Shown in pieces: positions 1 to 8,575 of a stretch of 64,000 nt of DNA. Made by a program: the position numbers and the translations under genes. The stretch is from positions 1,612,001 to 1,676,000 of the forward strand of contig NZ_CP143867.1 in assembly GCF_036416795.1 (NCBI RefSeq), in the 5' to 3' direction. The notes under the pieces were generated by a model. It ran no database searches, was not told the DNA's origin, and saw only the letters and a list, made by a program, of their open reading frames with translations. Position 1 is the first letter of the stretch. Each line of letters starts with the position of its first letter. The stretch comes from Bacteroides sp. MSB163 (GTDB lineage: Bacteria > Bacteroidota > Bacteroidia > Bacteroidales > Bacteroidaceae).

Positions 1-999
1 ACCTTATTATCTCCCGGATTTACTGTTGCAAAAGCCCAGATGTCCGTCACTCCCTATAAGGCACCCGATATGGCGTTGGTGAATGTGAAAAAAGCGAATA
101 TAGAATCCGTTGCTCCCTTCGTGAATAATAATGATGGCAATTATCTGATCATTGAAGGTGAGGATTTCATTATCGAGTTTGCGAAGAACAATGGTTTTCT
201 GAGCAGATATAAGGTTGCAGGCAAAGAATTGATGAATGATGGCGGACAACTCGTGCCTAATTTCTGGCGTGCGCCTACTGACAACGATTATGGTGCCAGA
301 TTGCAGCACAAATACAGGGTATGGCTGAATCCGAAACTTAAAAGGACTTCATTTACCAATAAGCAGGAAAATGGAACGATTGTAGTTGAGGCCGGATATG
401 AAATGCCTGATGTATCTGCTAAATTATATCTGACTTATGTGATAAATAATACAGGTGAGATAAAAGTTACCCAGAAAATGCTTGCTGGTGAAGCAGAGAA
501 AGTGCCCGATATGTTCCGCTTCGGCATGCAGATGCAGATGCCTGACGAGTTCTATAAAATCAATTATTATGGCAGAGGTCCTGTGGAAAACTATTCGGAC
601 CGCAATCATGCAACAGATTTAGGAATTTACCGTCAGACGGTGGGGGAACAATTCTATCCATATATTCGTCCACAGGAAACGGGTACTAAGACTGATATAC
701 GTTGGTGGAGACAACTGAACGAAGCGGGTTCCGGGTTGCAATTTGTTGCGGAAGCCCCGTTCTCGGCATCGGCTTTGAATTATACAATTGAGTCTTTGGA
801 CGACGGGTTGAATAAAGATCAGCGTCATTCGCCGGAAGTAATCCCGGTGGATTATACGAATATCTGTATAGATAAGGCTCAATTGGGTCTGGCTTGTGAA
901 AACAGCTGGGGAGCTATCGCTTATCCGCAATACCGCTTGCCGTATGGTAATTATGAATTCAGTTTTATAATGAAGCCGGTATTTAATAAAGTTTATTGA
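1..999 (+). CDS. GH2 beta-galactosidase, C-terminal part (5' end outside window)
   Basis: The frame is open from base 1, so only the last 332 codons of a larger gene are present. The visible part is the beta-galactosidase small-chain domain that closes LacZ-type GH2 enzymes. The diagnostic stretch NFWRAPTDNDYG lies near residues 86-97 of the fragment and YGRGPVENYSDR follows about 105 residues later. The catalytic TIM barrel lies upstream and cannot be checked. A second full-length GH2 at 20006-23110 has the same C-terminal domain. The next gene, a GH97, starts 17 bp downstream, so the two are probably co-transcribed. Substrate is inferred to be terminal beta-galactose on a plant glycan; other GH2 activities such as beta-glucuronidase are less likely because they usually lack this domain. 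Confidence 0.9.
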   Translation, partial: TLLSPGFTVAKAQMSVTPYKAPDMALVNVKKANIESVAPFVNNNDGNYLIIEGEDFIIEFAKNNGFLSRYKVAGKELMNDGGQLVPNFWRAPTDNDYGARLQHKYRVWLNPKLKRTSFTNKQENGTIVVEAGYEMPDVSAKLYLTYVINNTGEIKVTQKMLAGEAEKVPDMFRFGMQMQMPDEFYKINYYGRGPVENYSDRNHATDLGIYRQTVGEQFYPYIRPQETGTKTDIRWWRQLNEAGSGLQFVAEAPFSASALNYTIESLDDGLNKDQRHSPEVIPVDYTNICIDKAQLGLACENSWGAIAYPQYRLPYGNYEFSFIMKPVFNKVY

Positions 1000-1016
1000 T
1001 GTGATAAAATCGGATT

Positions 1017-2924
1017 ATGAGAAAATTGTGTTTGTTGTTCTTATTGATAGGAACATATTGTTATGCCGGTGAAAAAAAATATACGGTTGATTCGCCTGAC
1101 GGAAAGATACAGTTAGCGATTATTCAGACGGATGCCGGTGAGTTGACTTATCAATTATCCGTGAAGCGTAAACAAGTGATTGATGCTTCTGCATTAGGGT
1201 TTAAAACGGAAGATGGGCTGACTTTTCCTTTTCGGGGATGGAAAATGGGAAAGGTTACTCGTAACAAAGTGAATTCTGTTTGGAAACCTTTGTGGGGAAA
1301 GCGTGCCGTGGTGCCTGATAAATACAATGAGATGAAGCTGTCTTTTGTGAATGAAGCGAAATCATCGGATGCTTTGGAAGTAGTGGCACGGGCTTATAAT
1401 GAAGGTGTGGCTTTTCGCTATGTGTTGCCTCAAGGTGCAGGTTCTGCGTTGGAACTTACCACTTTTAATTTTGCAGGTGACTATACTGCATGGTATTATA
1501 ATGGAGAAAGGCATAATATCGGTCCGGAACGATTGACCGAAACAGATGGCGAGCGCTTACCCGTGATGACGGTGAAAGCTGCGGATGATTTATACCTGGC
1601 TGTGCATGAGGCTTGTCTGGATGAGGGTGAACCCTTGAAACTGAAATCGGAAAAGGGGCGATGCTTGTTTTCCGTTTCTGCGAAACCGCATTTGTTTCGT
1701 GCAGGGTATCAATCGGCATGGCGTGTGGTTCTTTGCGGCAATCGTCCGGGTGATCTGGTGGATTCTCATCTCGTGGAATTGCTGAATCCGGAACCTTCCG
1801 GAGAATATGATTTCTCATGGGTAAAGCCGGGAGTTGCATTGTGGGACTGGCGTATGAATGGTGCTCAGTGGGAAGGGTTTAATTATACGATGTCCTATCC
1901 TTCTTGGGAAAGAGCGGTTGATTTTGCCGCAGAGCAGGGTTTTGTCTATCTGGTTCTTGATGCCAATTGGTATGGACCTGAGTTTGAGCAGGGTTCGGAC
2001 CCCGTTAAGGGAGATAAGGCCGGGGATGTGCGAAAATTGATTCAATATGGAAAGCAGAAAGGAGTGGGTATCTGGCTGTATCTGAATGATGTGGGAGGAC
2101 GTAATTATCCGTTGGAAGAAACTTTGAAACAATATGGGGAGTGGGGAGCTGCCGGAGTGAAGTATGGTTTTATGGCCGGAAACCCTGAAGAGAAGAATAC
2201 CAGAACAAAGAATATAACGGAAATGTGTGCACGGTATAAGCTATTGGTGGATTTTCATGACTATCCGGTGCATCCCTATGGGCAGATGCGGACATGGCCC
2301 AATGCTGTGACACGTGAATACTGCAAAGCTCAATTGGACGGACACGAGATTTTCTATCCTAAAACCTTTGTTACTTCGGTGTTTGTAAATATGGTAGCCG
2401 GTCCGATTGATATGAATAATGGTATGTTTGACCTTCGGCAAGGGAAAACGACACGTTCGGATAATAACCAGGAGGTACCTTCAACGGTGGTATCGGAAGC
2501 TGCACGAACATTGATCACTTTCTCCGGTGCAACGATTATTCCGGATATTCCCGAATATTATCGTAAATATCCTGCTTTACTCCGCTTTTTGTCTGCACAG
2601 AAAATGCCTTGGCTGGAAAGTAAGACTTTAGATGGCGAAATAGGGGAATATATCGTAATGATGCGTCAAGCGGAAGATGGAGTATTCTTGGTAGGGGCTG
2701 CAACTAACGAAGAAAGTAGAACTTTACGTGTGCCGCTGTCTTTCTTAGGTAAAGGAGACTATGAAGCGGAAATTGTGGAAGATGGAGAGAATGCCCATTA
2801 TTTAAGTAACAGAGAAACGATGAAGGTTTCGAAAAAGAGAGTAACCCGGAATGAAGTTTTGAATATAAAGTTAGCACCGGGTGGCGGGGCTTGTATCCGT
2901 ATTGGAAAAGAAACAGGAAAGTGA
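1017..2924 (+). CDS. GH97 family glycosidase, atypical active site
   Basis: 635 residues with a short signal peptide ending near YCYAG, then the GH97 N-terminal beta-sandwich (SPDGKIQLAI) and a TIM barrel starting near residue 270. In the two other GH97 proteins of this window the barrel carries K-V-D-F-F, whose Asp is the nucleophile of retaining alpha-galactosidase-type GH97 enzymes. Here the aligned stretch is K-Y-G-F (K382, Y383, G384), so that Asp is absent. Inverting SusB-like GH97 enzymes also lack it but use Glu residues instead; the corresponding loop here reads VDFHDYPVHPYGQMRTWPN. Family membership is firm, while mechanism and substrate are open. It follows the GH2 gene closely and is probably in its operon. 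The 246 bp downstream contain a new promoter. Confidence 0.85.
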   Translation: MRKLCLLFLLIGTYCYAGEKKYTVDSPDGKIQLAIIQTDAGELTYQLSVKRKQVIDASALGFKTEDGLTFPFRGWKMGKVTRNKVNSVWKPLWGKRAVVPDKYNEMKLSFVNEAKSSDALEVVARAYNEGVAFRYVLPQGAGSALELTTFNFAGDYTAWYYNGERHNIGPERLTETDGERLPVMTVKAADDLYLAVHEACLDEGEPLKLKSEKGRCLFSVSAKPHLFRAGYQSAWRVVLCGNRPGDLVDSHLVELLNPEPSGEYDFSWVKPGVALWDWRMNGAQWEGFNYTMSYPSWERAVDFAAEQGFVYLVLDANWYGPEFEQGSDPVKGDKAGDVRKLIQYGKQKGVGIWLYLNDVGGRNYPLEETLKQYGEWGAAGVKYGFMAGNPEEKNTRTKNITEMCARYKLLVDFHDYPVHPYGQMRTWPNAVTREYCKAQLDGHEIFYPKTFVTSVFVNMVAGPIDMNNGMFDLRQGKTTRSDNNQEVPSTVVSEAARTLITFSGATIIPDIPEYYRKYPALLRFLSAQKMPWLESKTLDGEIGEYIVMMRQAEDGVFLVGAATNEESRTLRVPLSFLGKGDYEAEIVEDGENAHYLSNRETMKVSKKRVTRNEVLNIKLAPGGGACIRIGKETGK

Positions 2925-3091
2925 GGACTGCACTGTGTGTACCTAAAGCGGATTATAATCAATAGCAAAAATGAAGAAGTGTGATAGAATGGTGTAACAT
3001 CAGTTAATAAAAATGATACGGCAGAAATATATCCGCATTATTTTTTAAACGATATGTAACAGAATTATATAGTATCTTTATTTAATCGGTG

Positions 3092-3099
3092 TATCTTTG
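3092..3099 (+). promoter_or_regulatory. Bacteroides -7 promoter element upstream of the oxidoreductase cassette
   Basis: TATCTTTG matches the Bacteroides TAnnTTTG -7 element and lies 71 bp before the ATG at 3171. No clear -33 TTTG was found at the usual distance. The motif TGTAAC occurs twice upstream (2993 and 3055) and may be a regulator site. The rest of the 2925-3170 gap is AT-rich with nothing else recognised. Confidence 0.5.
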
Positions 3100-3170
3100 C
3101 AAATATTGTATTTGATACATTGATTTGCTTTTTGTCAATTTTGTTGTTTAACCCTATACATCATTATTAT

Positions 3171-4463
3171 ATGAAAGATACATTTATCAGCAGGAGAGAA
3201 TTTCTGAAAGATATAGGGATGATTGGAGCCGGAGTGCTGCTATCAGCGAGCCCTTGGCTTTCTGCCTTTTCGGAAGTTGTAGAGACATCCGGTGAAAAAT
3301 GCCGTCTGGCTATCATCGGTCCGGGTTCAAGAGGGCGTTTTTTGATGAGCTTCCTGGTACGGAATCCTAAAGTAGAAATTGTGGCATTGTGCGATATCTA
3401 TCAGCCCTCTATTGAAAAAGCACTGGAACTGGCTCCGAAAGCTAAAGTTTATGACGATTACCGGAAAATACTGGAAGATAAAACCGTTGATGCCGTACTG
3501 GTAGCTACCCCTCTTAATTCCCATTGCCAGATTGTGCTGGATGCTTTTGATGCCGGCAAGCACGTGTTCTGTGAGAAATCCATAGGCTTTACGATGGAAG
3601 AATGTTTCCGCATTTACAGTAAGCATATCAGTACGGGCAAAATATTCTTTACCGGGCAGCAACGTCTTTTCGATCCGCGATACATCAAGGTCATGGAAAT
3701 GGTTCATGCCGGCACTTTCGGTGAGATAAACGCCATCCGTACTTTCTGGAACCGGAATGGAGACTGGAGGCGTGAAGTGCCTTCACCTGACCTGGAACGT
3801 CTGATTAACTGGCGTCTGTACCGTGAATATTCCAAAGGACTGATGACCGAACTGGCTTGCCATCAGTTACAGATAGGGAGCTGGGCACTGCAGAAGCTTC
3901 CCGAGAAAGTGATGGGGCATGGGGCTATCACCTATTGGAAAGACGGTAGGGAAGTATATGATAATGTAAGTTGCATATATGTGTTCGATGACGGAGTGAA
4001 GATGACATTTGATTCTGTCATATCCAATAAATTCTATGGTTTGGAAGAACAGATCATGGGTAATCTGGGGACGGTGGAACCGGAGAAAGGCAAATACTTC
4101 TTTGAAAGTGTCCCTCCCGCACCCGGATTTTTGCAGATGATTAACGAATGGGAGAATAAAGTGTTTGATTCCTTACCTTTTGCCGGAACAAGCTGGGCAC
4201 CGGAAACCGCCAATGAAAACAAAGGGGAATTCATTCTGGGAGAACGGCCTAAATCGGATGGCACTTCTTTGTTATTAGAAGCTTTTGTTGAGGCTGTCAT
4301 TACCCGTAGGCAGCCTGAACGCATAGCCGAAGAGGGCTATTATGCAAGTATGCTTTGCCTGTTGGGCGATCAGGCTTTACAGGAAGAACGGGTACTATAC
4401 TTCCCCGATGAATATAAAATCAATTACCTGAATCATCAAGCTAAAACACCTCAAGCCGTATGA
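3171..4463 (+). CDS. Tat-exported Gfo/Idh/MocA-family NAD(P)-dependent oxidoreductase
   Basis: 430 residues from ATG 3171. An earlier in-frame start at 3120 would add a hydrophobic stretch before the twin-arginine-like signal SRREFLKDIG, so 3171 is preferred. A Rossmann fold follows the signal (AIIGPGSRGR, then VALCDIY), and the usual EKP motif appears as E-K-S (HVFCEKSIG). The substrate domain has the conserved His in ELACHQLQIGSWAL. Members of this family oxidise sugar hydroxyls, often at C3. With the following small membrane protein, second oxidoreductase and DUF1080 protein it forms a compact cassette of the kind linked to glycan cleavage through 3-keto intermediates. Family is certain; the substrate is inferred. 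GH109-type glycosidase activity in the same fold is an alternative. Confidence 0.85.
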   Translation: MKDTFISRREFLKDIGMIGAGVLLSASPWLSAFSEVVETSGEKCRLAIIGPGSRGRFLMSFLVRNPKVEIVALCDIYQPSIEKALELAPKAKVYDDYRKILEDKTVDAVLVATPLNSHCQIVLDAFDAGKHVFCEKSIGFTMEECFRIYSKHISTGKIFFTGQQRLFDPRYIKVMEMVHAGTFGEINAIRTFWNRNGDWRREVPSPDLERLINWRLYREYSKGLMTELACHQLQIGSWALQKLPEKVMGHGAITYWKDGREVYDNVSCIYVFDDGVKMTFDSVISNKFYGLEEQIMGNLGTVEPEKGKYFFESVPPAPGFLQMINEWENKVFDSLPFAGTSWAPETANENKGEFILGERPKSDGTSLLLEAFVEAVITRRQPERIAEEGYYASMLCLLGDQALQEERVLYFPDEYKINYLNHQAKTPQAV

Positions 4464-4708
4464 AAAACACAGTCATTACCGCCCGCCGGAAAAAGATGGA
4501 ACTGCTGACTTTGCTGGCGTGCTTCATTATCGGCAATCTGGCAAATCTGTATGCCATAATTTCTTATGAGACACCTTTCTCGGAGATGCTGACATCCTTT
4601 TTCTATGTCCTCGCGTTTTCGGGCGTGCTTTATGTCTTTTGGACAATCCTGCGTATTCTGTTCTATGGGATAAGAAGTCTGTTTTTGAAGAAAAGAGATG
4701 CGGCCTGA
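4460..4708 (+). CDS. Small two-helix membrane protein of unknown function
   Basis: 82 residues. The ATG overlaps the stop of the preceding oxidoreductase (ATGA at 4460-4463), which supports translational coupling. Two hydrophobic segments are visible, about residues 14-36 (LLTLLACFIIGNLANLYAII) and 45-70, separated by a short loop and followed by a basic tail (FLKKRDA). No enzymatic motif is present. Its fixed place between two exported oxidoreductases suggests a role in anchoring them or passing electrons to the membrane, but that is inference. The next gene starts 41 bp downstream. Confidence 0.75.
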   Translation: MKNTVITARRKKMELLTLLACFIIGNLANLYAIISYETPFSEMLTSFFYVLAFSGVLYVFWTILRILFYGIRSLFLKKRDAA

Positions 4709-4749
4709 AGATGCTCAAGATTCAGTAACTTAATTAATACCAATGATAT

Positions 4750-6168
4750 ATGACGACACGAAGAGATTTTTTGAAAACGATGACAATGGCTTCTGCCGGG
4801 CTGGCATTCGGAGCCGGTGATGTGTTGGGAGCCCGTGCCTCCACGACGCAAAGAAAAGTGACGGATAAAGTGAAGATTGCCTATATAGGCATTGGAAACC
4901 GTGGCGAACAGATTATCGGTGATTTTGCCCGTACCGGTATGGTAGAAGTCGTGGCTCTGTGCGATGTGGATATGGGAGCCGCTCACACCCAGAAAGTGAT
5001 GAACCAGTATCCTAAGGCGAAGCGTTTCCGCGATTTCCGTCAGATGTTTGACAAGGCGGGCAATGATTTTGATGCGGTAGCCATAGCAACCCCCGACCAT
5101 TCACATTTCCCTATCAGTATGCTGGCTTTGGCATCAGGCAAACATGTGTATGTGGAGAAGCCTCTGGCACGTACTTTCTATGAAGGAGAATTGCTGATGC
5201 AAGCTGCGCTGAAACGTCCGAACCTGGCTACGCAGGTCGGTAACCAAGGGCATTCGGAAGCCAACTATTTTCAGTTCAAGGCGTGGATGGATGCCGGTAT
5301 TATCAAGGATGTAACGGCTGTGACGGCACATATGAATAACCCCCGCCGCTGGCACAAATGGGATACCAATATCTATAAGTTCCCTTCCGGCCAGCAACTG
5401 CCGAAGGATATGGAGTGGGATGCCTGGTTGGGAGTGACTCCTTATCACGAATATAACAAAGACTACCATCTGGGACAGTGGCGCTGCTGGTATGATTTCG
5501 GAATGGGCTGTCTGGGTGATTGGGGTGCGCATATCCTGGATACGGTTCACGAATTCCTGGAATTGGGATTGCCCTACGAAGTGTCTATGAAATATGCCAA
5601 CGGACATAATGACTATTTCTTCCCTTATTCTTCCACTATCCTGTTCCGTTTCCCGCAACGTAAGGGTATGCCGCCGGTTGACATTACTTGGTATGATGGT
5701 CTGGATAATCTTCCCCCTATCCCTGCCGGTTATGGTGTATCCGGTCTGGATCCTAATATTCCTGCAACTAATCAGGGAGATACGCCGGCCTCCAGTCTGA
5801 ACCCCGGAAAGATTATCTATACAAAGGATTTGATATTTAAGGGTGGAAGCCATGGCAGCACACTCTCCATAATCCCGGAGGAGAAGGCTAAGGAAATGGC
5901 AGGCAAGCTGCCGGAAGTACCTAAGAGTCCGTCGAATCATTTCGAAAATTTCCTGTTGGCTTGTATGGGACAGGAAAAGACCCGCTCACCGTTTGAAATT
6001 AACGGTGTGCTGGGGCAGGTATTCTCATTGGGAGTGATTGCGCAACGTCTCAATACGCAAATATTCTTTGATCCCCGCACCAGGCAGATTACGAATAATG
6101 AGTTTGCGAATGCAATGTTGACCGGCGTACCGCCTCGTAAGGGATGGGATGAGTTCTATAAACTGTAA
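4750..6168 (+). CDS. Tat-exported Gfo/Idh/MocA-family oxidoreductase (large form)
   Basis: 472 residues. The N-terminus TTRRDFLKTMTMASAG is a good twin-arginine signal, so export as a folded cofactor-loaded protein is expected. The Rossmann motif IAYIGIGNRGEQ and acidic VALCDVD are followed by the canonical EKP (HVYVEKPLAR). The long C-terminal domain contains GCLGDWGAHILDTVHE, with the His used for catalysis in related enzymes. It differs strongly from the first oxidoreductase in the cassette and probably acts on a different substrate or step. It lies 38 bp upstream of the DUF1080 gene in the same orientation. The proposed role is oxidation of a glycoside hydroxyl to a keto group, or the reverse reduction after cleavage. 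Confidence 0.87.
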   Translation: MTTRRDFLKTMTMASAGLAFGAGDVLGARASTTQRKVTDKVKIAYIGIGNRGEQIIGDFARTGMVEVVALCDVDMGAAHTQKVMNQYPKAKRFRDFRQMFDKAGNDFDAVAIATPDHSHFPISMLALASGKHVYVEKPLARTFYEGELLMQAALKRPNLATQVGNQGHSEANYFQFKAWMDAGIIKDVTAVTAHMNNPRRWHKWDTNIYKFPSGQQLPKDMEWDAWLGVTPYHEYNKDYHLGQWRCWYDFGMGCLGDWGAHILDTVHEFLELGLPYEVSMKYANGHNDYFFPYSSTILFRFPQRKGMPPVDITWYDGLDNLPPIPAGYGVSGLDPNIPATNQGDTPASSLNPGKIIYTKDLIFKGGSHGSTLSIIPEEKAKEMAGKLPEVPKSPSNHFENFLLACMGQEKTRSPFEINGVLGQVFSLGVIAQRLNTQIFFDPRTRQITNNEFANAMLTGVPPRKGWDEFYKL

Positions 6169-6206
6169 TTGCATAGTATTAAATAATCAATAGAAGAAAT
6201 ATCAAT

Positions 6207-7547
6207 ATGAAAAAGAATTATTTGTTGCTTTTGTTAGTGTTTTGTGCCTCCGTTGTTTCAGCGCAGGACTGGGAGCCTCTTTTCAATGGGAAGAATCTGA
6301 GTGGCTGGAAGAAGCTGAATGGTAAAGCCGAATACAAGGTGGTGGATGGTGCTATTGTCGGCATTTCGAAGATGGGAACGCCTAACACATTTCTGGCTAC
6401 AAAGAAGACGTATGGTGATTTTATCCTGGAGTTTGATTTCAAAGTAGATGATGGCTTGAATTCGGGCGTGCAGCTGCGCAGTGAAAGCAGGAAAGACTAT
6501 CAGAAAGGACGCGTGCACGGCTATCAGTTTGAAATTGATCCCTCCAAGCGTGCCTGGTCGGGTGGCATCTATGATGAGGCCCGTCGTAACTGGCTTTATC
6601 CGCTGACACAAAATCCGGCGGCTAAAAGTGCTTTCAGGAACAATGAGTGGAATAAGGCCCGTATCGAGGCTGTAGGTAATTCTATCGCTACCTGGATCAA
6701 TGGAGTGCCTTGTGCCAATATCTGGGACGATATGACCCCTGCCGGTTTTATTGCTTTGCAAGTACACGCTATCGGTAATGCCGCCGATGAAGGAAAAACA
6801 GTCAGCTGGAAGAATATCCGCATTTGTACGACAGACGTAGAGCGCTACCAGACGGATCGGAAAGCTCCGGAGATAAATGTTATCCCCAATACCATCTCTC
6901 CGAACGAAGCAAAAGAAGGTTGGACGCTCCTTTGGGACGGCCAGACTTCAGAAGGTTGGAGAGGAGCCCGGTTGAACTCTTTTCCTGAAAAGGGCTGGAA
7001 AATGGAAAACGGCATCCTGAAAGTGATGAAGAGCGGTGGCGCTGAATCTGCCAACGGTGGCGACATCGTAACCACTAAAAAATACAAGAACTTTATCCTG
7101 AAGGTAGACTTCAAGATCACTGAAGGCGCTAACAGTGGTGTGAAATATTTCGTTAGCCCCGATATGAATAAGGGAGCCGGTTCTGCTATCGGTTGCGAGT
7201 TCCAGATTCTTGACGATGACAAGCATCCCGATGCCAAATTGGGCGTGAAAGGAAACCGCACATTGGGTTCACTTTACGATTTGATTCCCGCTCCGGCGGA
7301 CAAGCCTTTCAACAAGAAAGATTTCAATACGGCTACGATTATCGTGAGGGGTGACCATGTAGAGCATTGGCTGAATGGCATGAAGCTCATCGAATACACA
7401 CGCCAGAACCAGATGTGGGATGCACTGGTTGCATATAGCAAATACAGAGATTGGCCCAACTTCGGTAATTGGGAATCCGGCAATATCCTTCTGCAAGACC
7501 ATGGCGATGAAGTTTGGTTTAAGAATATAAAGATCAAAGAGTTGTAA
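6207..7547 (+). CDS. Tandem DUF1080 protein (3-keto-disaccharide hydrolase-like)
   Basis: 446 residues with a signal peptide ending VVSAQ. Two copies of the DUF1080 (PF06439) jelly-roll domain are visible: residues about 20-208 (LFNGKNLSGWKKLNGKA, LNSGVQLRSE) and about 233-446 (LWDGQTSEGWRGARLN, ANSGVKYFVS). Most family members have one domain. The family is now associated with cleavage of 3-keto-glycosides, made by Gfo/Idh/MocA dehydrogenases like the two encoded just upstream. The second domain keeps HPDAKLGVKGNRTLGSLYDL, the more usual full-length version, while the first is shorter. The two may differ in substrate, or one may only bind. An imperfect GC-containing stem with T-rich tail follows the stop. 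Confidence 0.88.
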   Translation: MKKNYLLLLLVFCASVVSAQDWEPLFNGKNLSGWKKLNGKAEYKVVDGAIVGISKMGTPNTFLATKKTYGDFILEFDFKVDDGLNSGVQLRSESRKDYQKGRVHGYQFEIDPSKRAWSGGIYDEARRNWLYPLTQNPAAKSAFRNNEWNKARIEAVGNSIATWINGVPCANIWDDMTPAGFIALQVHAIGNAADEGKTVSWKNIRICTTDVERYQTDRKAPEINVIPNTISPNEAKEGWTLLWDGQTSEGWRGARLNSFPEKGWKMENGILKVMKSGGAESANGGDIVTTKKYKNFILKVDFKITEGANSGVKYFVSPDMNKGAGSAIGCEFQILDDDKHPDAKLGVKGNRTLGSLYDLIPAPADKPFNKKDFNTATIIVRGDHVEHWLNGMKLIEYTRQNQMWDALVAYSKYRDWPNFGNWESGNILLQDHGDEVWFKNIKIKEL

Positions 7548-7561
7548 TTAATAGTATGTCT

Positions 7562-7612
7562 TTGAAAAGGGTGAGTTGCAGAATTGCGGCTTGCCCTTTC
7601 ATTTTTCTTTAG
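7562..7612 (+). terminator. Possible terminator after the DUF1080 gene
   Basis: GAAAAGGGTGAG and CTTGCCCTTTC form an imperfect stem followed by CATTTTTCTTT. It ends the oxidoreductase/DUF1080 cassette. It also overlaps the earliest possible TTG start of the next gene, which supports the later ATG at 7630. Confidence 0.4.
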
Positions 7613-7629
7613 GAAACACACACTTGGAA

Positions 7630-8475
7630 ATGCCGGACGTTATTCAACATCTTTATAAATATTCACCTTCCCGGGGTGGCTTGCTTTATGCCTGGTTTCC
7701 ATCCATGCATACACGTGTCGATATAATGCTGTGTGGCAGGCAGGGGGAGGACGTTTTACTGTCGGTAGTCGAAGCGGTGTACAAAATGCTGTGCCGTTTA
7801 GAAAAGATGGCCAACTATTATGATGCGGATAGTGAGCTGGCATATTTGAACCGGACTGCTTCTACACATCCGCAACAGGTCAGCCACGAGCTTTATGATA
7901 TGCTTACTTTCTGTGTAGATTGCCATACCCGTACCGCTGGATGTTTTGATGTAACTATTCATTCGGCTGACTATACACCCGGTTTAATCCGTAGTGTTCA
8001 ACTATCACCTCAGGAGCGTACCCTTCTCTTTTTGCAAGCGGGAGTGACTATCAACCTTTCCGGATTCCTGAAAGGATATGCTTTGGAAAAAACACGGAAA
8101 TTACTGCAACATTATGAAGTGAAGGATGCATTGATCAATATGGGAAACAGTTCTGTATTGGCTTTGGGGCATCATCCCTTGGCTGATGGATGGAAGGTCG
8201 GTTTTGGACAGGGCGCTGTTCCAGAGGGGAGGGAACCGCAGGAGTTGCTTCTTCAGAATGAATGCCTCACAACTTCCGGTAATGATTCGTATGAGCGAAA
8301 ACATATCATCAATCCCCGGAACGGAAAACCGGTGGAAGGGAAAAGAGAGGTAGCGGTGGTTACGGACAATGGTGCTATAGGCGAAGTTTTGTCGACCGGT
8401 TTATTTGTAGCTGATGCCCGTCAGCGGGAAATACTGGAAGCGGAGTTCCGTCCGCGTTTGATTCTTGATCTTTAA
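7630..8475 (+). CDS. ApbE-like FAD:protein FMN transferase
   Basis: 281 residues from ATG 7630; a TTG start at 7576 would lie within a likely terminator. The ApbE fold is recognisable by SELAYLNRTA, INLSGFLKGYALEKTR, LTTSGNDSYERKHIINP and the closing VLSTGLFVAD. These enzymes attach FMN through a phosphoester to Thr or Ser in redox membrane proteins. The metal-binding Asp of the usual A-D-A-L-A-T motif appears as Glu (G-E-V-L-S-T), a conservative change. No lipobox or clear signal peptide is seen, so the protein may be cytoplasmic, unlike many ApbE proteins. No obvious flavinylation target is in the window. Its position next to exported oxidoreductases suggests, but does not prove, a shared redox role. 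Confidence 0.8.
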   Translation: MPDVIQHLYKYSPSRGGLLYAWFPSMHTRVDIMLCGRQGEDVLLSVVEAVYKMLCRLEKMANYYDADSELAYLNRTASTHPQQVSHELYDMLTFCVDCHTRTAGCFDVTIHSADYTPGLIRSVQLSPQERTLLFLQAGVTINLSGFLKGYALEKTRKLLQHYEVKDALINMGNSSVLALGHHPLADGWKVGFGQGAVPEGREPQELLLQNECLTTSGNDSYERKHIINPRNGKPVEGKREVAVVTDNGAIGEVLSTGLFVADARQREILEAEFRPRLILDL

Positions 8476-8505
8476 TGTTTTACTTAAAAATAAAAATATA
8501 CTTTT

Positions 8506-8541
8506 CAGGCCTGTATGTTCTTTATAAAACATACAGGCCTG
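8506..8541. terminator. Strong bidirectional terminator hairpin
   Basis: Perfect 14-bp inverted repeat CAGGCCTGTATGTT / AACATACAGGCCTG around an 8-nt loop, flanked by T-rich DNA on one side and A-rich DNA on the other. It sits between the convergent ApbE-like gene and the GH127 gene and can serve both. Confidence 0.8.
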
Positions 8542-8551
8542 TTGTTTATTG

Positions 8552-8575
8552 AACAGTAGCCATCTTGCTACTGTT
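8552..8575 (-). terminator. Second hairpin overlapping the GH127 stop codon
   Basis: AACAGTAGC / GCTACTGTT, 9-bp perfect arms around 6 nt. The right arm contains the last codons and stop of the minus-strand GH127 gene, so it would form at the 3' end of that mRNA just before the larger hairpin. Confidence 0.45.

Noticed and set aside
3171..4463. GH109 alpha-N-acetylgalactosaminidase
   Set aside because: The fold is shared, but the neighbouring second oxidoreductase and DUF1080 protein fit an oxidative pathway better, and no GH109-specific signature could be confirmed by eye.
5134..5940. Long 268-codon open frame on the minus strand
   Set aside because: It is fully antisense to the well-supported oxidoreductase gene, has no recognisable domain, and its composition follows the codon pattern of the sense gene.
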